DNA of 64,000 nt from Synechococcales cyanobacterium GL140_1_metabinner_5_sub (GTDB lineage Bacteria; Cyanobacteriota; Cyanobacteriia; Cyanobacteriales; Chamaesiphonaceae): assembly GCA_025359065.1 (NCBI GenBank), contig JANYHM010000080.1, positions 1 to 64,000 on the forward strand, given 5' to 3'. The notes under the pieces were generated by a model. The model did no database searches and was not told the DNA's origin. It was given only the letters and a program-made list of their open reading frames with translations. This document shows, in pieces, positions 47,201 to 54,873 of the stretch (position 1 is its first letter; every line of letters begins with the position of its first letter). The position numbers and the translations under genes were made by a program.

Positions 47201-49532
47201 TGACCTAGAGATGAATGCCGACTTGGTAGGTCTAGATCTAAATGAACTCGATGATGACTTGAATGGTTTGAATATCAACTCTGACCTAGAGATGAATACT
47301 GACTTGGTGGGTCTAGATCTAAATGAACTTGATGGTGACTTAAATGGTTTGGACGACTTATTAGGTACACCAGCACAAAGTTCTTTAACAGATCTTGATG
47401 AACTGCTGGCTGAAGAAACCTTTGAGGATCTTGATGCCTTTTTAACCGTACCGCCTGTTGATCTGCCAACTGTATCTATTGCTACTGCCGCAGTTACCTC
47501 GGATGTAGATGCTGCGATTATCCCTACTGCCCAACCCATTTCAGAACACAAAGCTGCCACACCAGCAGCTAGGAATTCTCGCAGTAAGCAGCGCACCTTT
47601 GAGCAGACCATGCGGGTGTCGGTGAAGAACCTAAACAACCTGAATAACCTCACAGGAGAATTGGTTGTCAATCGCAACACCTTAGAGCAAGACCAAAACC
47701 GGATGCGGCAGTTTATCGATAAACTGTTGTTAGAAGTGCAAAAGCTTAACGAAGTGGGCAAATCGATGCAGGATTTATATGAAAAATCTTTGCTAGAAAG
47801 CTCGCTATTGGCCAGTCGCCAACAAAGTCAGCAAGCCAAATCAATGGTGCCTGGTAGCACCGGTAGCAATGGCGGCGATGCTGAATACGATCCATTAGAA
47901 ATGGATAAATTTACGCCTGTCCACTTAATCTCTCAACAGATGATTGAGTTGACAGTGCGGATTCGCGAGTCTACTTCGGATATTGAATTTGTGGTAGACA
48001 GCAGCACCGAAGTTACCCGCAGCTTACGTCAAATTACCAGCCAGCTCCAAGAAGATCTAAATAAGAGCAGAATGTTACCATTCTCGCAAACCTCTGATCG
48101 ACTTCAGCGAGGTGTGCGTGACAACGGGCTGAAATATGGCAAGGAAGTAGATCTGCGGGTAGAAGGTAGCGATACTTTAATTGACAAGGTGATTCTAGAA
48201 AACCTGAACGACCCGCTAATTCATATGGTGAATAACGCGATCGCCCACGGTATTGAGTCTCCAGCAGAACGCCTAGCCGCAGGCAAACCACCAGAAGGTG
48301 TGATTACTATTAGTGCTACTCACCAAGGTACTCAAACCATTATCTCAGTAAAAGACGACGGTGCGGGTATTGATGCCGATCGGGTAAAAAACAAAGCGAT
48401 CGAAAAAGGCATTATCACTCCAGCGCGGGCAGTAACTATGACCAAGCAAGAAGTTTATGAACTACTCTTCTTGCCCAGTTTCTCTACCAGAGACCAAGCC
48501 GATGAATTGGCCGGTCGTGGCGTAGGGATGGATGTAGTACTGAGCAGTTTGCAAGAAATTCGCGGTACCATCACCACTGAATCGAAGCTGGGTAAAGGCA
48601 CCATCTTTACCATTCGTTTGCCGCTTGCTTTAAGTATTACCAAGGCGCTAATGGCTTCCAACAAAGATGTGGGAATTGCTTTCCCCATGGATGGGATCGA
48701 AGACAGCTTATCAGTGAAGCCTTACAGCGTTATTGAAAACGCCGACGGTCAGAAGTTCTTCCCTTGGCGCGATCAGCAAATGCCTTTCCGTCCACTCTCC
48801 GATTTGTTGGCTTTCAATCGCCCCATGAAGCGAGTGAACTATTACGGTGCAGCGATCGAAGATTCTGAGCAAACTATCTCCATTATCGTTTTACGCAGCG
48901 GCGGTGATTTGGTAGCTGTCGAAGTCGATCGAGTGCTGGGTGAACAAGAAATTGTAATTAAGCCTCTCCAAGGCCCTGCTCCTAAGCCACTAGGAATTGC
49001 TGGAGCCACAGTGTTAGGTGATGGCCGAATTATCCCGATCGCTGACGTGTTGGAATTAGTAGACCTAGCTTCTGGCAAGTTAGAGAAAAACATCAACCAA
49101 ACTTGGTCGATGGGCGATATCCCCGAAGACCAAGCAGCTCAAAGAGAACCCATGGTGTTGGTAGTAGACGACTCCATTACAGTTCGTCAGCTTCTATCTC
49201 TCACCTTTACCAAGGCGGGCTACCGAGTAGAACAAGCCAGAGACGGTCAAGAGGCTTGGGACAAACTGCGGGCTGGTCTCCCTTGCGATATCATCTTCTG
49301 CGATATCGAAATGCCTCGGATGGACGGGCTAGAGCTGTTGTCTAAGGTACAAGCCGATGAAGTGATTCGTCAGATTCCGATGGCAATGCTTACCTCCCGT
49401 GGCTCCGATCGCCACCGGCAAATTGCTTCTCAGTTAGGGGCTAGTGGTTACTTTATTAAGCCTTACCTCGAAGATGCGCTGTTAGAAGCGGTGAAACGGA
49501 TGCTCAAAGGCGAAGTGCTGGCGATCGTCTAA
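44286..49532 (+). CDS. hmpE: giant CheA histidine kinase HmpE with receiver, 1748 aa
   Basis: HPt domain at 1-110 (phospho-His46 in RAAHSIKGGAAML) and a second helical region (about 140-240). Then an acidic Asp/Leu/Glu-rich insert from about 255 to 1095, the kinase (dimer helices about 1101, N box HMVNNAIAHGIES about 1309, KDDGAGIDADRV about 1357, GRGVGMDVVLS), a CheW domain (about 1455-1600) and a receiver (MVLVVDDSITVRQ... CDIEMPRMDG, about 1622-1745). The insert makes it roughly twice the usual CheA length and contains an 81-base tandem duplication. Kinase of the pilus-motility system; ends at a strong terminator. Confidence 0.93.
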   Translation: MAETDRILGYFLDEAQEHLRTIEEGLILPMSLAEPAKIKEVFRAAHSIKGGAAMLGLEVVLQLGNHFEQAFKAIKDRSIPVDDKLQDLLLEGLEILRLSIQMVQHGQTVPTDLLKEAVFAKIAKRIQKSGGEITTDDSDLPFTDPAIEQVFGNYVNQKLQQFVDICKKTQPEVVTKQELQPICQKIGSLGESFEYLAWTNLLISCRLAVNNPLNSVVQLREVIPNAIHQAQMLVMAGKHHAITSTPELEILLAPNAITNTRTQTGLSAYDTLDSITGVWDDVVINEDESSDFTPEKPQPTSADFLFEPQMVSTETIGDDSFGDSELDEFMQLFDEELSFDGTWVQNEDILTHEDPQTEYAEPNISKNLWDEDIATRPISNSLMPMESTFSETETIGRLPQFDFEQVSDSDLFIEDVTDTAVKPSPVRPTAAIDWSGLLADIPDQIIVEYKEPSQPLPDLPPAMEKVPIELTNDLLDDLPANLPAQINLSPTNHDDNFSDSFTDDPFLSDFSDLPFGLDLEDPFEVAASPDIPPPFEHSVAQRETIASDFNDPFLIDELLDDEPVIESGDELDDLINELSEPFEVKASVFSPPDHPQLKPIDADYLKELAMFDDLLADTKTTDVDLADLEQMIANGNLEEELDLENIEDFSPASVNSKVNSKLLINFDDFLTEAKTTVNNATNFNNFPDSPPTGTEHSTVMTVPVVITAEAAATSIAERAATFATERAATEDELGLEDLDLLDLQSIENLADLNYELDDVLAGLNMLDISDAELPSRNLADLLDQDFEFGDLDSESLNFGNQEASEDIDLEDDLENPDQSTELTSSISELFMDDFDSSYYPTTENNLFTAPLYGQNNSDNLTSLSLSYMDLESELESVTHQPADSDLLDLLNGAEQPSLPIVRNEATEAMNFDSFDLDFNNQTVDKNKFGRNADELASLDLVGVDFDSISADQSPAANPEELDDDLNGLDINSDLEMNADLVGLDLNELDDDLNGLNINSDLEMNTDLVGLDLNELDGDLNGLDDLLGTPAQSSLTDLDELLAEETFEDLDAFLTVPPVDLPTVSIATAAVTSDVDAAIIPTAQPISEHKAATPAARNSRSKQRTFEQTMRVSVKNLNNLNNLTGELVVNRNTLEQDQNRMRQFIDKLLLEVQKLNEVGKSMQDLYEKSLLESSLLASRQQSQQAKSMVPGSTGSNGGDAEYDPLEMDKFTPVHLISQQMIELTVRIRESTSDIEFVVDSSTEVTRSLRQITSQLQEDLNKSRMLPFSQTSDRLQRGVRDNGLKYGKEVDLRVEGSDTLIDKVILENLNDPLIHMVNNAIAHGIESPAERLAAGKPPEGVITISATHQGTQTIISVKDDGAGIDADRVKNKAIEKGIITPARAVTMTKQEVYELLFLPSFSTRDQADELAGRGVGMDVVLSSLQEIRGTITTESKLGKGTIFTIRLPLALSITKALMASNKDVGIAFPMDGIEDSLSVKPYSVIENADGQKFFPWRDQQMPFRPLSDLLAFNRPMKRVNYYGAAIEDSEQTISIIVLRSGGDLVAVEVDRVLGEQEIVIKPLQGPAPKPLGIAGATVLGDGRIIPIADVLELVDLASGKLEKNINQTWSMGDIPEDQAAQREPMVLVVDDSITVRQLLSLTFTKAGYRVEQARDGQEAWDKLRAGLPCDIIFCDIEMPRMDGLELLSKVQADEVIRQIPMAMLTSRGSDRHRQIASQLGASGYFIKPYLEDALLEAVKRMLKGEVLAIV
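47166..47366 (+). repeat. 81-bp tandem repeat inside hmpE
   Basis: Two near-identical 81-base units (47166-47246, 47247-47327) and a partial third (47328 on), each encoding 27 residues of the form LDxDLNGLxINSDLEMN + xDLVGLDLNE. The units differ at only a few bases, so the duplication is recent. It keeps the reading frame. Confidence 0.9.
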
Positions 49533-49551
49533 AGTAAACTTCAAAATCAAC

Positions 49552-49591
49552 AAAAAAAAGACCTCATCTATTGCAGATGAGGTCTTTTTTT
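49552..49591. terminator. strong bidirectional terminator after hmpE
   Basis: GACCTCATCT (49560-49569) / AGATGAGGTC (49575-49584), loop ATTGC, flanked by A8 on the left and T7 on the right. It ends hmpE on the plus strand and the DUF6600 gene, which stops at 49594, on the minus strand. Confidence 0.95.
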
Positions 49592-49593
49592 GA

Positions 49594-50904
49594 TTAACGT
49601 CCTTGTCTGCCGTGTCGTTCACCGCTATCTCCATGAGAGCGATGGTTTCCACTGCCACCCTGGCTAGGAATGCTTGCCGGTGGGTTAAAAGATTCTTGCC
49701 GAGAAGAACGACCTCGTTCAATTTGTTGACCACTGCCATTACTAGGAATGCTTGGAATCACTGGATTAAAAGATTCTTGGCGAGAGGAACGACCTCGCTC
49801 AATTTGTTGACTACCGCCATTGTTAGGAATGCTTGGAATCACTGGATTGAAAGATTCTTGGCGAGAGGAACGACCCCGTTCAATTTGTTGATTGCCGCCA
49901 TTGCTAGGAATGTTTGGAATCACTGGATTGAAAGATTCCTGGCGAGAGGAGCGACCTCGCTCAATTTGTTGACCACTGCCATTACTAGGAACGTTTGGAA
50001 TGTTTGGAATCACCAAACCACCACTATCGCGACGAGAGGAACGGCTCCGCTCAATTTGTTGATTGCCGCCATTATTGGGAATAAAATTAGTAGCTCTCTC
50101 TATGCGTACCGCTGGTTTCGGTTGATAAATGCGCACGCTGCGTCCTTCTACCTGAGATTGACCTGGTTTATTTAAGCGATCGACTTTATAAACTGCCACC
50201 TGACTGTTGGTAACTCTCTCAATATCTTGTTTCTTTGGCCCATACACATAAACATGGTTATTCACCCTATAGTGACTTTTAATAACCGTAGTGTTGTTAT
50301 AAACGTTCACCACCTGGGTTGCAGGAATATAGTGGTTATAGACGTGATGATGGGTGATATAAGTCTGAGGTACAAAAGTCCAATAGAAAGAAGGAAAATT
50401 GATGTTAATGCTAACGCTCGGGCCTAAAGGTGCCCAGCCATAATAGCCGCCACCTGATCGCCAAGCCACCCAGGCTGGCCCCCATACTCTACCGGGTACC
50501 CACACCCAGCCCCAAAGATTATCTCGATACCAACGACCGTAATGGAAAGCTGCCCAGCCCCATTCGTAATCTGAAACCCAAGTGTTGCCGTAACTAGTTA
50601 CTACCCAGCGGCCATTGGTGGCATAGGGACGAAAGTTTTCGTCCACGTTAGGAATCCACACTCTGCCATATTCGGAAGTGTTTACCCAACGGCCATGAGG
50701 TGCCAGTTCTTCTTCAAAAGTCGCAATATCCACATCTTCGATCGGCTCGTCAGTAGGCGGGGTATCACCAGGCAAAATAGTAGCCGACTGACTTTCAGAA
50801 GACTGTCTTTCAAAAGACTGTGCCGCCGCTGGATAATTGGGCAACAGAGCAGTGAGAGAGCAACCAATGAGACACAGCGATCCGATGCGGATGAGAGGTT
50901 TCAT
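49594..50904 (-). CDS. secreted DUF6600-type protein with C-terminal tandem repeats, 436 aa
   Basis: A signal peptide with Cys residues (GSLCLIGCSLTALLPNY, cleavage about AAA-Q30); the LIGC box could make it a lipoprotein. The Trp/Tyr/Gly-rich region (about 65-170) has repeats such as APHGRWVNTSEYGRVWIP and FHYGRWYRDNLWGWVWVPG, the DUF6600 pattern. After a Val/Asn-rich segment, residues about 278-415 are five copies of a 26-30-residue unit with core QQIERGRSSRQESFNP, and a basic His/Arg/Gly tail ends the protein. Probably an exported or surface protein; function unknown. Confidence 0.82.
   Translation of the reverse strand: MKPLIRIGSLCLIGCSLTALLPNYPAAAQSFERQSSESQSATILPGDTPPTDEPIEDVDIATFEEELAPHGRWVNTSEYGRVWIPNVDENFRPYATNGRWVVTSYGNTWVSDYEWGWAAFHYGRWYRDNLWGWVWVPGRVWGPAWVAWRSGGGYYGWAPLGPSVSININFPSFYWTFVPQTYITHHHVYNHYIPATQVVNVYNNTTVIKSHYRVNNHVYVYGPKKQDIERVTNSQVAVYKVDRLNKPGQSQVEGRSVRIYQPKPAVRIERATNFIPNNGGNQQIERSRSSRRDSGGLVIPNIPNVPSNGSGQQIERGRSSRQESFNPVIPNIPSNGGNQQIERGRSSRQESFNPVIPSIPNNGGSQQIERGRSSRQESFNPVIPSIPSNGSGQQIERGRSSRQESFNPPASIPSQGGSGNHRSHGDSGERHGRQGR
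49663..50073 (-). repeat. five tandem repeats (about 81 bp each) in DUF6600 gene
   Basis: Units at 49663-49740 (78 bp), 49741-49821, 49822-49902, 49903-49983 (81 bp each) and a diverged 49984-50073 (90 bp). Each encodes a unit of the form NGGxQQIERGRSSRQESFNP + VIPxIPS. Differences are multiples of three, so the frame is kept. Confidence 0.92.
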
Positions 50905-50999
50905 GATGAAGTAAGGAGGGTCTTGTATATTAAATCAACAGACTGACTAAATGTCTGTGTAGTTCCCTCTACCTAACAGCGTACCTAACTCTTAATCCT

Positions 51000-51470
51000 T
51001 CAGCCAATTTTTAAGCAAAAATCTGGGTGCTGAAGACCCGTCAACCACATCACTACCGCGTCTTCTTCAGGGTTTTGATAGTACTTGGTGCGCCAACCCA
51101 GGTTCTCGAACCCCATTTTTTCATAGAGTTGAATCGCCGCAGTGTTCGAGCCACGCACTTCTAAGGTGCCATGGCGCATTTCAATTTTTACCGCTTGCTT
51201 CAAAATGCCTCGCAAAATTTGCTGGCCTCCTCCCTGTCGCCGATAGTCGGGATGCACCGCCAGCAAAGTAATATGTGCCTCATCCACGATCGCCCAAAAG
51301 CAGCCCATCCCCACCAGTAAACCTTCGGAGTTGAACCAACCCACAAAATGACTGTTGGAACTATTTAACTCCCGCCGATAAGCGCTGATCGTCCAGTGCT
51401 GCCCAAAACAAATTTGATCGATTTCCACCATCTCATCTAAGTGATCGATCGTCAGAGCTGCTATTTTCAC
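51000..51470 (-). CDS. rimI: ribosomal protein S18-alanine N-acetyltransferase
   Basis: GNAT acetyltransferase of 156 residues. Acetyl-CoA loop DYRRQGGGQQILRGIL (the R-x-x-G-x-G/A motif), preceded by AHITLLAVHP and followed by LEVRGSNTAAIQLYEKMGFENLGWR, the typical RimI end. The N terminus (ALTIDHLDEMVEIDQICFG) matches too. RimI acetylates the N-terminal Ala of ribosomal protein S18. Two small genes lie upstream on the same strand, the nearer 12 bases away. Confidence 0.9.
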   Translation of the reverse strand: MKIAALTIDHLDEMVEIDQICFGQHWTISAYRRELNSSNSHFVGWFNSEGLLVGMGCFWAIVDEAHITLLAVHPDYRRQGGGQQILRGILKQAVKIEMRHGTLEVRGSNTAAIQLYEKMGFENLGWRTKYYQNPEEDAVVMWLTGLQHPDFCLKIG

Positions 51471-51482
51471 AAAGTCTCCAGC

Positions 51483-51815
51483 CTAACTCTGTTGCTCAAT
51501 GTACATATCTAAATCGGCAATCATCGCCGTTAGCTCTGTTTCGGTGCTAACTCGAATCCGATCGTCTCGCAAAGTCACCAATACTTTGGCGGCAAAAGGA
51601 TTTGGCCAAATATTGGGGTTGCAAAACACCTCAAAAAAAACATCCCCAGTAAACTGATACTCGGTGGGGGCGTGGGGTTTAGTCTTCCCCGGTTCTTTGG
51701 TTTTTAAATGCAGCAGCAGCTCCTCGATCGCTTTTTTCAGATCTTGGGCTGCTGAGAGGGTAAAGCTAAAGCTGATAGAGCCAGCAGCTAAATTGATTAC
51801 AAATTGTCCAGGCAT
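51483..51815 (-). CDS. conserved hypothetical protein, 110 aa
   Basis: A soluble, mixed alpha/beta protein with no signal or membrane segment: MPGQFVINLAAGSISFSFTL, an Ala/Leu helix, then FTGDVFFEVFCNPNIWPNPF and a final helix LTAMIADLDMYIEQQS. 12 bases upstream of rimI, so they share an operon. I recall no named family. Confidence 0.7.
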   Translation of the reverse strand: MPGQFVINLAAGSISFSFTLSAAQDLKKAIEELLLHLKTKEPGKTKPHAPTEYQFTGDVFFEVFCNPNIWPNPFAAKVLVTLRDDRIRVSTETELTAMIADLDMYIEQQS

Positions 51816-51857
51816 GGGGAGTGGGTACGATTAGATCCAACCCCATCCTACCGCGCC

Positions 51858-52097
51858 TTAAGAGATAAATTCGCCGCATTCATCTGCCAGGTAGCAGAGT
51901 GCCCGCCAGCGCAAACTAGTAACTTCCTCGTAAAGTGGGTTGAGTTTGCAGAGAGGGGGAATGTGAAATAAATGATGACCGAAAAATGTCACGTCTCGGG
52001 CAAATGGGCATTGTGCTGGTACGACCTCACAAATCCAACGAGCTAGCTCAGGATTACTGACTTCAATACCGTCTAGATAATTACGGATAGGTTTCAT
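51858..52097 (-). CDS. Mo-dependent nitrogenase C-terminal domain-like protein, 79 aa
   Basis: Shows the signature of the small cyanobacterial family named for the C-terminal domain of Mo-dependent nitrogenase: ARWICEVVPAQCPFARDVTF, then LFHIPPLCKLNPLYEEVTSL and ALCYLADEC. Four Cys positions suggest a metal or redox role, but the stand-alone proteins occur in non-fixing strains and have no known function. I chose ATG 52097; an in-frame TTG at 52154 would add 19 residues without family similarity. Preceded by an AT-rich gap. Confidence 0.8.
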   Translation of the reverse strand: MKPIRNYLDGIEVSNPELARWICEVVPAQCPFARDVTFFGHHLFHIPPLCKLNPLYEEVTSLRWRALCYLADECGEFIS

Positions 52098-52278
52098 CAG
52101 GTCAATTGTGTTACTGGTAGTCTTCAAACAGGAAGATCTCCTTACGTTCGCCAAGGATATCTTCAGTGTAGACAGAAAGATATCCGGAATTAATACATTT
52201 CCTACGTTAATTTCCTTACTATTCTGCGACTGTATCTAAGATCACAAAAAACACGGATTTATTTTGTTCTTCTGAAAG

Positions 52279-52923
52279 TTAATTCAGGCGGGCAATCGCA
52301 GATACGGCGATCCCTACTATGTTTACGCCAGCATTTTGCAATGGTTGGCTGGCCGCGCTGATAGTGGCTCCGGTAGTGTAAATGTCGTCGATGAGGATGA
52401 TCGATCGACCCTGTATTTTATGACCAGACTTAAGCGTAAAGGCATCGCTGAGGTTTTGTTGGCGATCGGTAGGATTAAGCTGAAATTGAGCTTCGGTAGA
52501 TTTGACCCTGAGCAATGACTGATTTAATTTAATTCCGGTGCGATGACAAAAGCCTTTGGCGATGAGTTCGGCCTGGTTAAATCCCCGCTGTCGCTGTTTA
52601 TCGGGATGTAGAGGAATGGGGATCGCTAAGATTTGTGATTTATCAGGTGGATTTGCCAGCCAGCTTTGTCCGAGGAGTTCACCCAGATAGTAGCCAAGCT
52701 GAGGATGATTGTGATATTTACATTGAGCGATCGTTCTTTTGAGAGTACCGCTGTAGTTACCCCAAGCTAGGATGAATGGGGTGGTGTTTTGCCGGGGATC
52801 GCTGAGTTTTTCTGATTGAAGCTGTCGATCGCAGTAAATACAGAGAGTAGTCGATGTTGGCCGATCGCACAGCGGACAGTTAGGTTTTAAGAAGAAATCC
52901 AGCAGAGGTTTCCAAATAGCCAC
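52279..52923 (-). CDS. ComF family phosphoribosyltransferase-like protein, 214 aa
   Basis: An N-terminal zinc ribbon (CPLCDRPTSTTLCIYCDRQL, Cys pairs) and a type I phosphoribosyltransferase domain with RQRGFNQAELIAKG and the PRPP-binding loop SIILIDDIYTTGATISAA. ComF proteins are needed for natural transformation; in cyanobacteria they have been linked to DNA uptake together with type IV pili. Single gene, divergent from lepA across about 110 bases. Confidence 0.92.
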   Translation of the reverse strand: MAIWKPLLDFFLKPNCPLCDRPTSTTLCIYCDRQLQSEKLSDPRQNTTPFILAWGNYSGTLKRTIAQCKYHNHPQLGYYLGELLGQSWLANPPDKSQILAIPIPLHPDKQRQRGFNQAELIAKGFCHRTGIKLNQSLLRVKSTEAQFQLNPTDRQQNLSDAFTLKSGHKIQGRSIILIDDIYTTGATISAASQPLQNAGVNIVGIAVSAIARLN

Positions 52924-53037
52924 AAATTTAACCTAGTGTAGTCGAGACATCTTCTAACTTCTTCTTCCATCAGGAACCAGGATTCCTTTAGAATGGAGAT
53001 AGTGAAATTTTGCGCGCTTCAACCATTCAAGGCTTCT

Positions 53038-54849
53038 ATGACCAATACTCCAGTCGATCGCATCCGCAACTTCTCGATTATCGCCCACATTGACCACGGC
53101 AAGTCTACTCTGGCCGATCGGCTGCTGCAAGACACCGGCACAGTCGGCAACCGAGAAATGAAAGAACAGTTCCTCGACAACATGGACTTGGAAAGGGAGC
53201 GCGGCATCACTATCAAGCTGCAAGCCGCCCGCATGAACTATACGGCCAAAGACGGCAAGCTTTACGTCTTGAACCTGATCGACACTCCTGGCCACGTCGA
53301 TTTTTCTTATGAAGTATCTCGTAGCTTAGTAGCCTGCGAAGGAGCGTTGCTGATTGTCGATGCCTCCCAGGGCGTAGAAGCCCAGACTCTGGCCAACGTA
53401 TATTTGGCTCTAGAGAGCAACCTAGAAATTATCCCTGTCCTGAACAAAATAGATCTCCCCGGAGCCGAACCCGAAAGAGTTCGCGCAGAAGTAGAAGAAA
53501 CCATTGGCTTAGACTGCTCCAATGCCATTTTGGCTTCAGCTAAGACCGGCATCGGCATCGTAGAAATTTTGGAAGCGATCGTTGAGCTAGTACCGTCGCC
53601 TGCTGATACCGTTGACCAACCATTGCGCGCCCTGATTTTTGACAGCTACTATGACACCTACCGAGGCGTGGTGGTTTACTTCCGGGTGGTGGACGGCAGT
53701 GTTAGTAAAGGTGATAAAGTGCGGCTAATGGCCAGCGGCAAAGAATATGTCATTGACGAATTAGGCATTTTATCTCCCCAGCAGATTCAGGTAGACGAAC
53801 TGCACGCCGGAGAAGTAGGCTATTTTGCCGCCTCAATTAAAGCGGTTGGCGATGCCCGGGTTGGTGACACCATCACCATGGTTAGTCGGCCAGCGCTGGA
53901 GGCTCTGGGTGGATACAGCGAAGCTAAACCCATGGTATTTTGCGGATTGTTTCCGATCAATGCCGACCAATACCCCGACCTAAAAGAAGCCCTGGATAAG
54001 CTGCGTCTCAATGATGCCTCACTCAACTACGAGCCAGAAAGCTCTAGCGCGATGGGCTTTGGTTTCCGCTGTGGCTTTTTGGGGCTGCTGCACATGGAAA
54101 TTATCCAAGAGCGCCTGGAGCGTGAGTACGACCTAGATCTGATTACTACCGCGCCTTCGGTGGTTTACAAAGTAAACGTTCCTAACGGGGAGCCGATCTA
54201 CATCGATAACCCCAGCACCTTGCCCGATAATAACCACCGCACTTCGATCGAAGAACCCTACGTTAAGCTAGAGATGATTACCCCCGAAGACTATGTGGGG
54301 ACTTTGATGGATCTCTGCCAAACTCGGCGAGGCATTTTTGTGGATATGAAGTATCTGAGCAAAGGGCGTACCACGCTGATCTATGAGTTACCCTTAGCAG
54401 AAGTAGTTACAGATTTCTTTGACCAGATGAAGTCTCGCACCAAAGGCTACGCCAGCATGGAGTATCAGCTCATTGGCTACCGAGAAAACAATCTGGTTAA
54501 ACTAGATATCGCTATCAACGGCGATCCGGTAGATGCTCTAGCCATGATTGTCCATCGGGACAAAGCTTACAACATTGGGCGGGCAATGACCGAGAAGCTC
54601 AAGGAGCTAATTCCTCGTCACCAGTTCAAGGTGCCAATTCAGGCAACGATCGGCGCTAAGATTATTGCCAGTGAGCAGATTCCGGCCATTCGCAAGGACG
54701 TGTTGGCAAAATGTTACGGTGGGGATATTTCCCGCAAGAAAAAGCTGCTGCAAAAACAAGCTAAAGGTAAGAAGCGGATGAAGTCTTTAGGTACTGTGGA
54801 TGTGCCGCAAGCGGCTTTTATGGCTGTGTTGAAGTTGGATAAAGATTAG
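53038..54849 (+). CDS. lepA: elongation factor 4 (LepA)
   Basis: Translational GTPase that remodels ribosomes (back-translocation). 603 residues from ATG 53038 ([20 protein letters not shown]), the usual start; the frame to 52993 is an extension. G1 is [15 protein letters not shown]2/switch I GITIK, G3 [12 protein letters not shown]4 NKIDLPGA and G5 SAKTG. The C-terminal LepA domain ends with [20 protein letters not shown], as in the family. 24 bases before the DUF5682 gene. Confidence 0.97.
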   Translation: MTNTPVDRIRNFSIIAHIDHGKSTLADRLLQDTGTVGNREMKEQFLDNMDLERERGITIKLQAARMNYTAKDGKLYVLNLIDTPGHVDFSYEVSRSLVACEGALLIVDASQGVEAQTLANVYLALESNLEIIPVLNKIDLPGAEPERVRAEVEETIGLDCSNAILASAKTGIGIVEILEAIVELVPSPADTVDQPLRALIFDSYYDTYRGVVVYFRVVDGSVSKGDKVRLMASGKEYVIDELGILSPQQIQVDELHAGEVGYFAASIKAVGDARVGDTITMVSRPALEALGGYSEAKPMVFCGLFPINADQYPDLKEALDKLRLNDASLNYEPESSSAMGFGFRCGFLGLLHMEIIQERLEREYDLDLITTAPSVVYKVNVPNGEPIYIDNPSTLPDNNHRTSIEEPYVKLEMITPEDYVGTLMDLCQTRRGIFVDMKYLSKGRTTLIYELPLAEVVTDFFDQMKSRTKGYASMEYQLIGYRENNLVKLDIAINGDPVDALAMIVHRDKAYNIGRAMTEKLKELIPRHQFKVPIQATIGAKIIASEQIPAIRKDVLAKCYGGDISRKKKLLQKQAKGKKRMKSLGTVDVPQAAFMAVLKLDKD

Positions 54850-54873
54850 GTGAACTGGCGCGCCATCAAAATT

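Noticed and set aside
47138-47761. 207-codon antisense frame within hmpE
   Set aside because: Shadow of the acidic repeat region; translates into Ser/Arg/Lys-rich low-complexity sequence repeating with the 81-base unit.
49663-50073. Regular repeats that might be a CRISPR array
   Set aside because: The units are contiguous 78-90 bp with no unique spacers, keep the reading frame and encode protein repeats. No cas genes are nearby.
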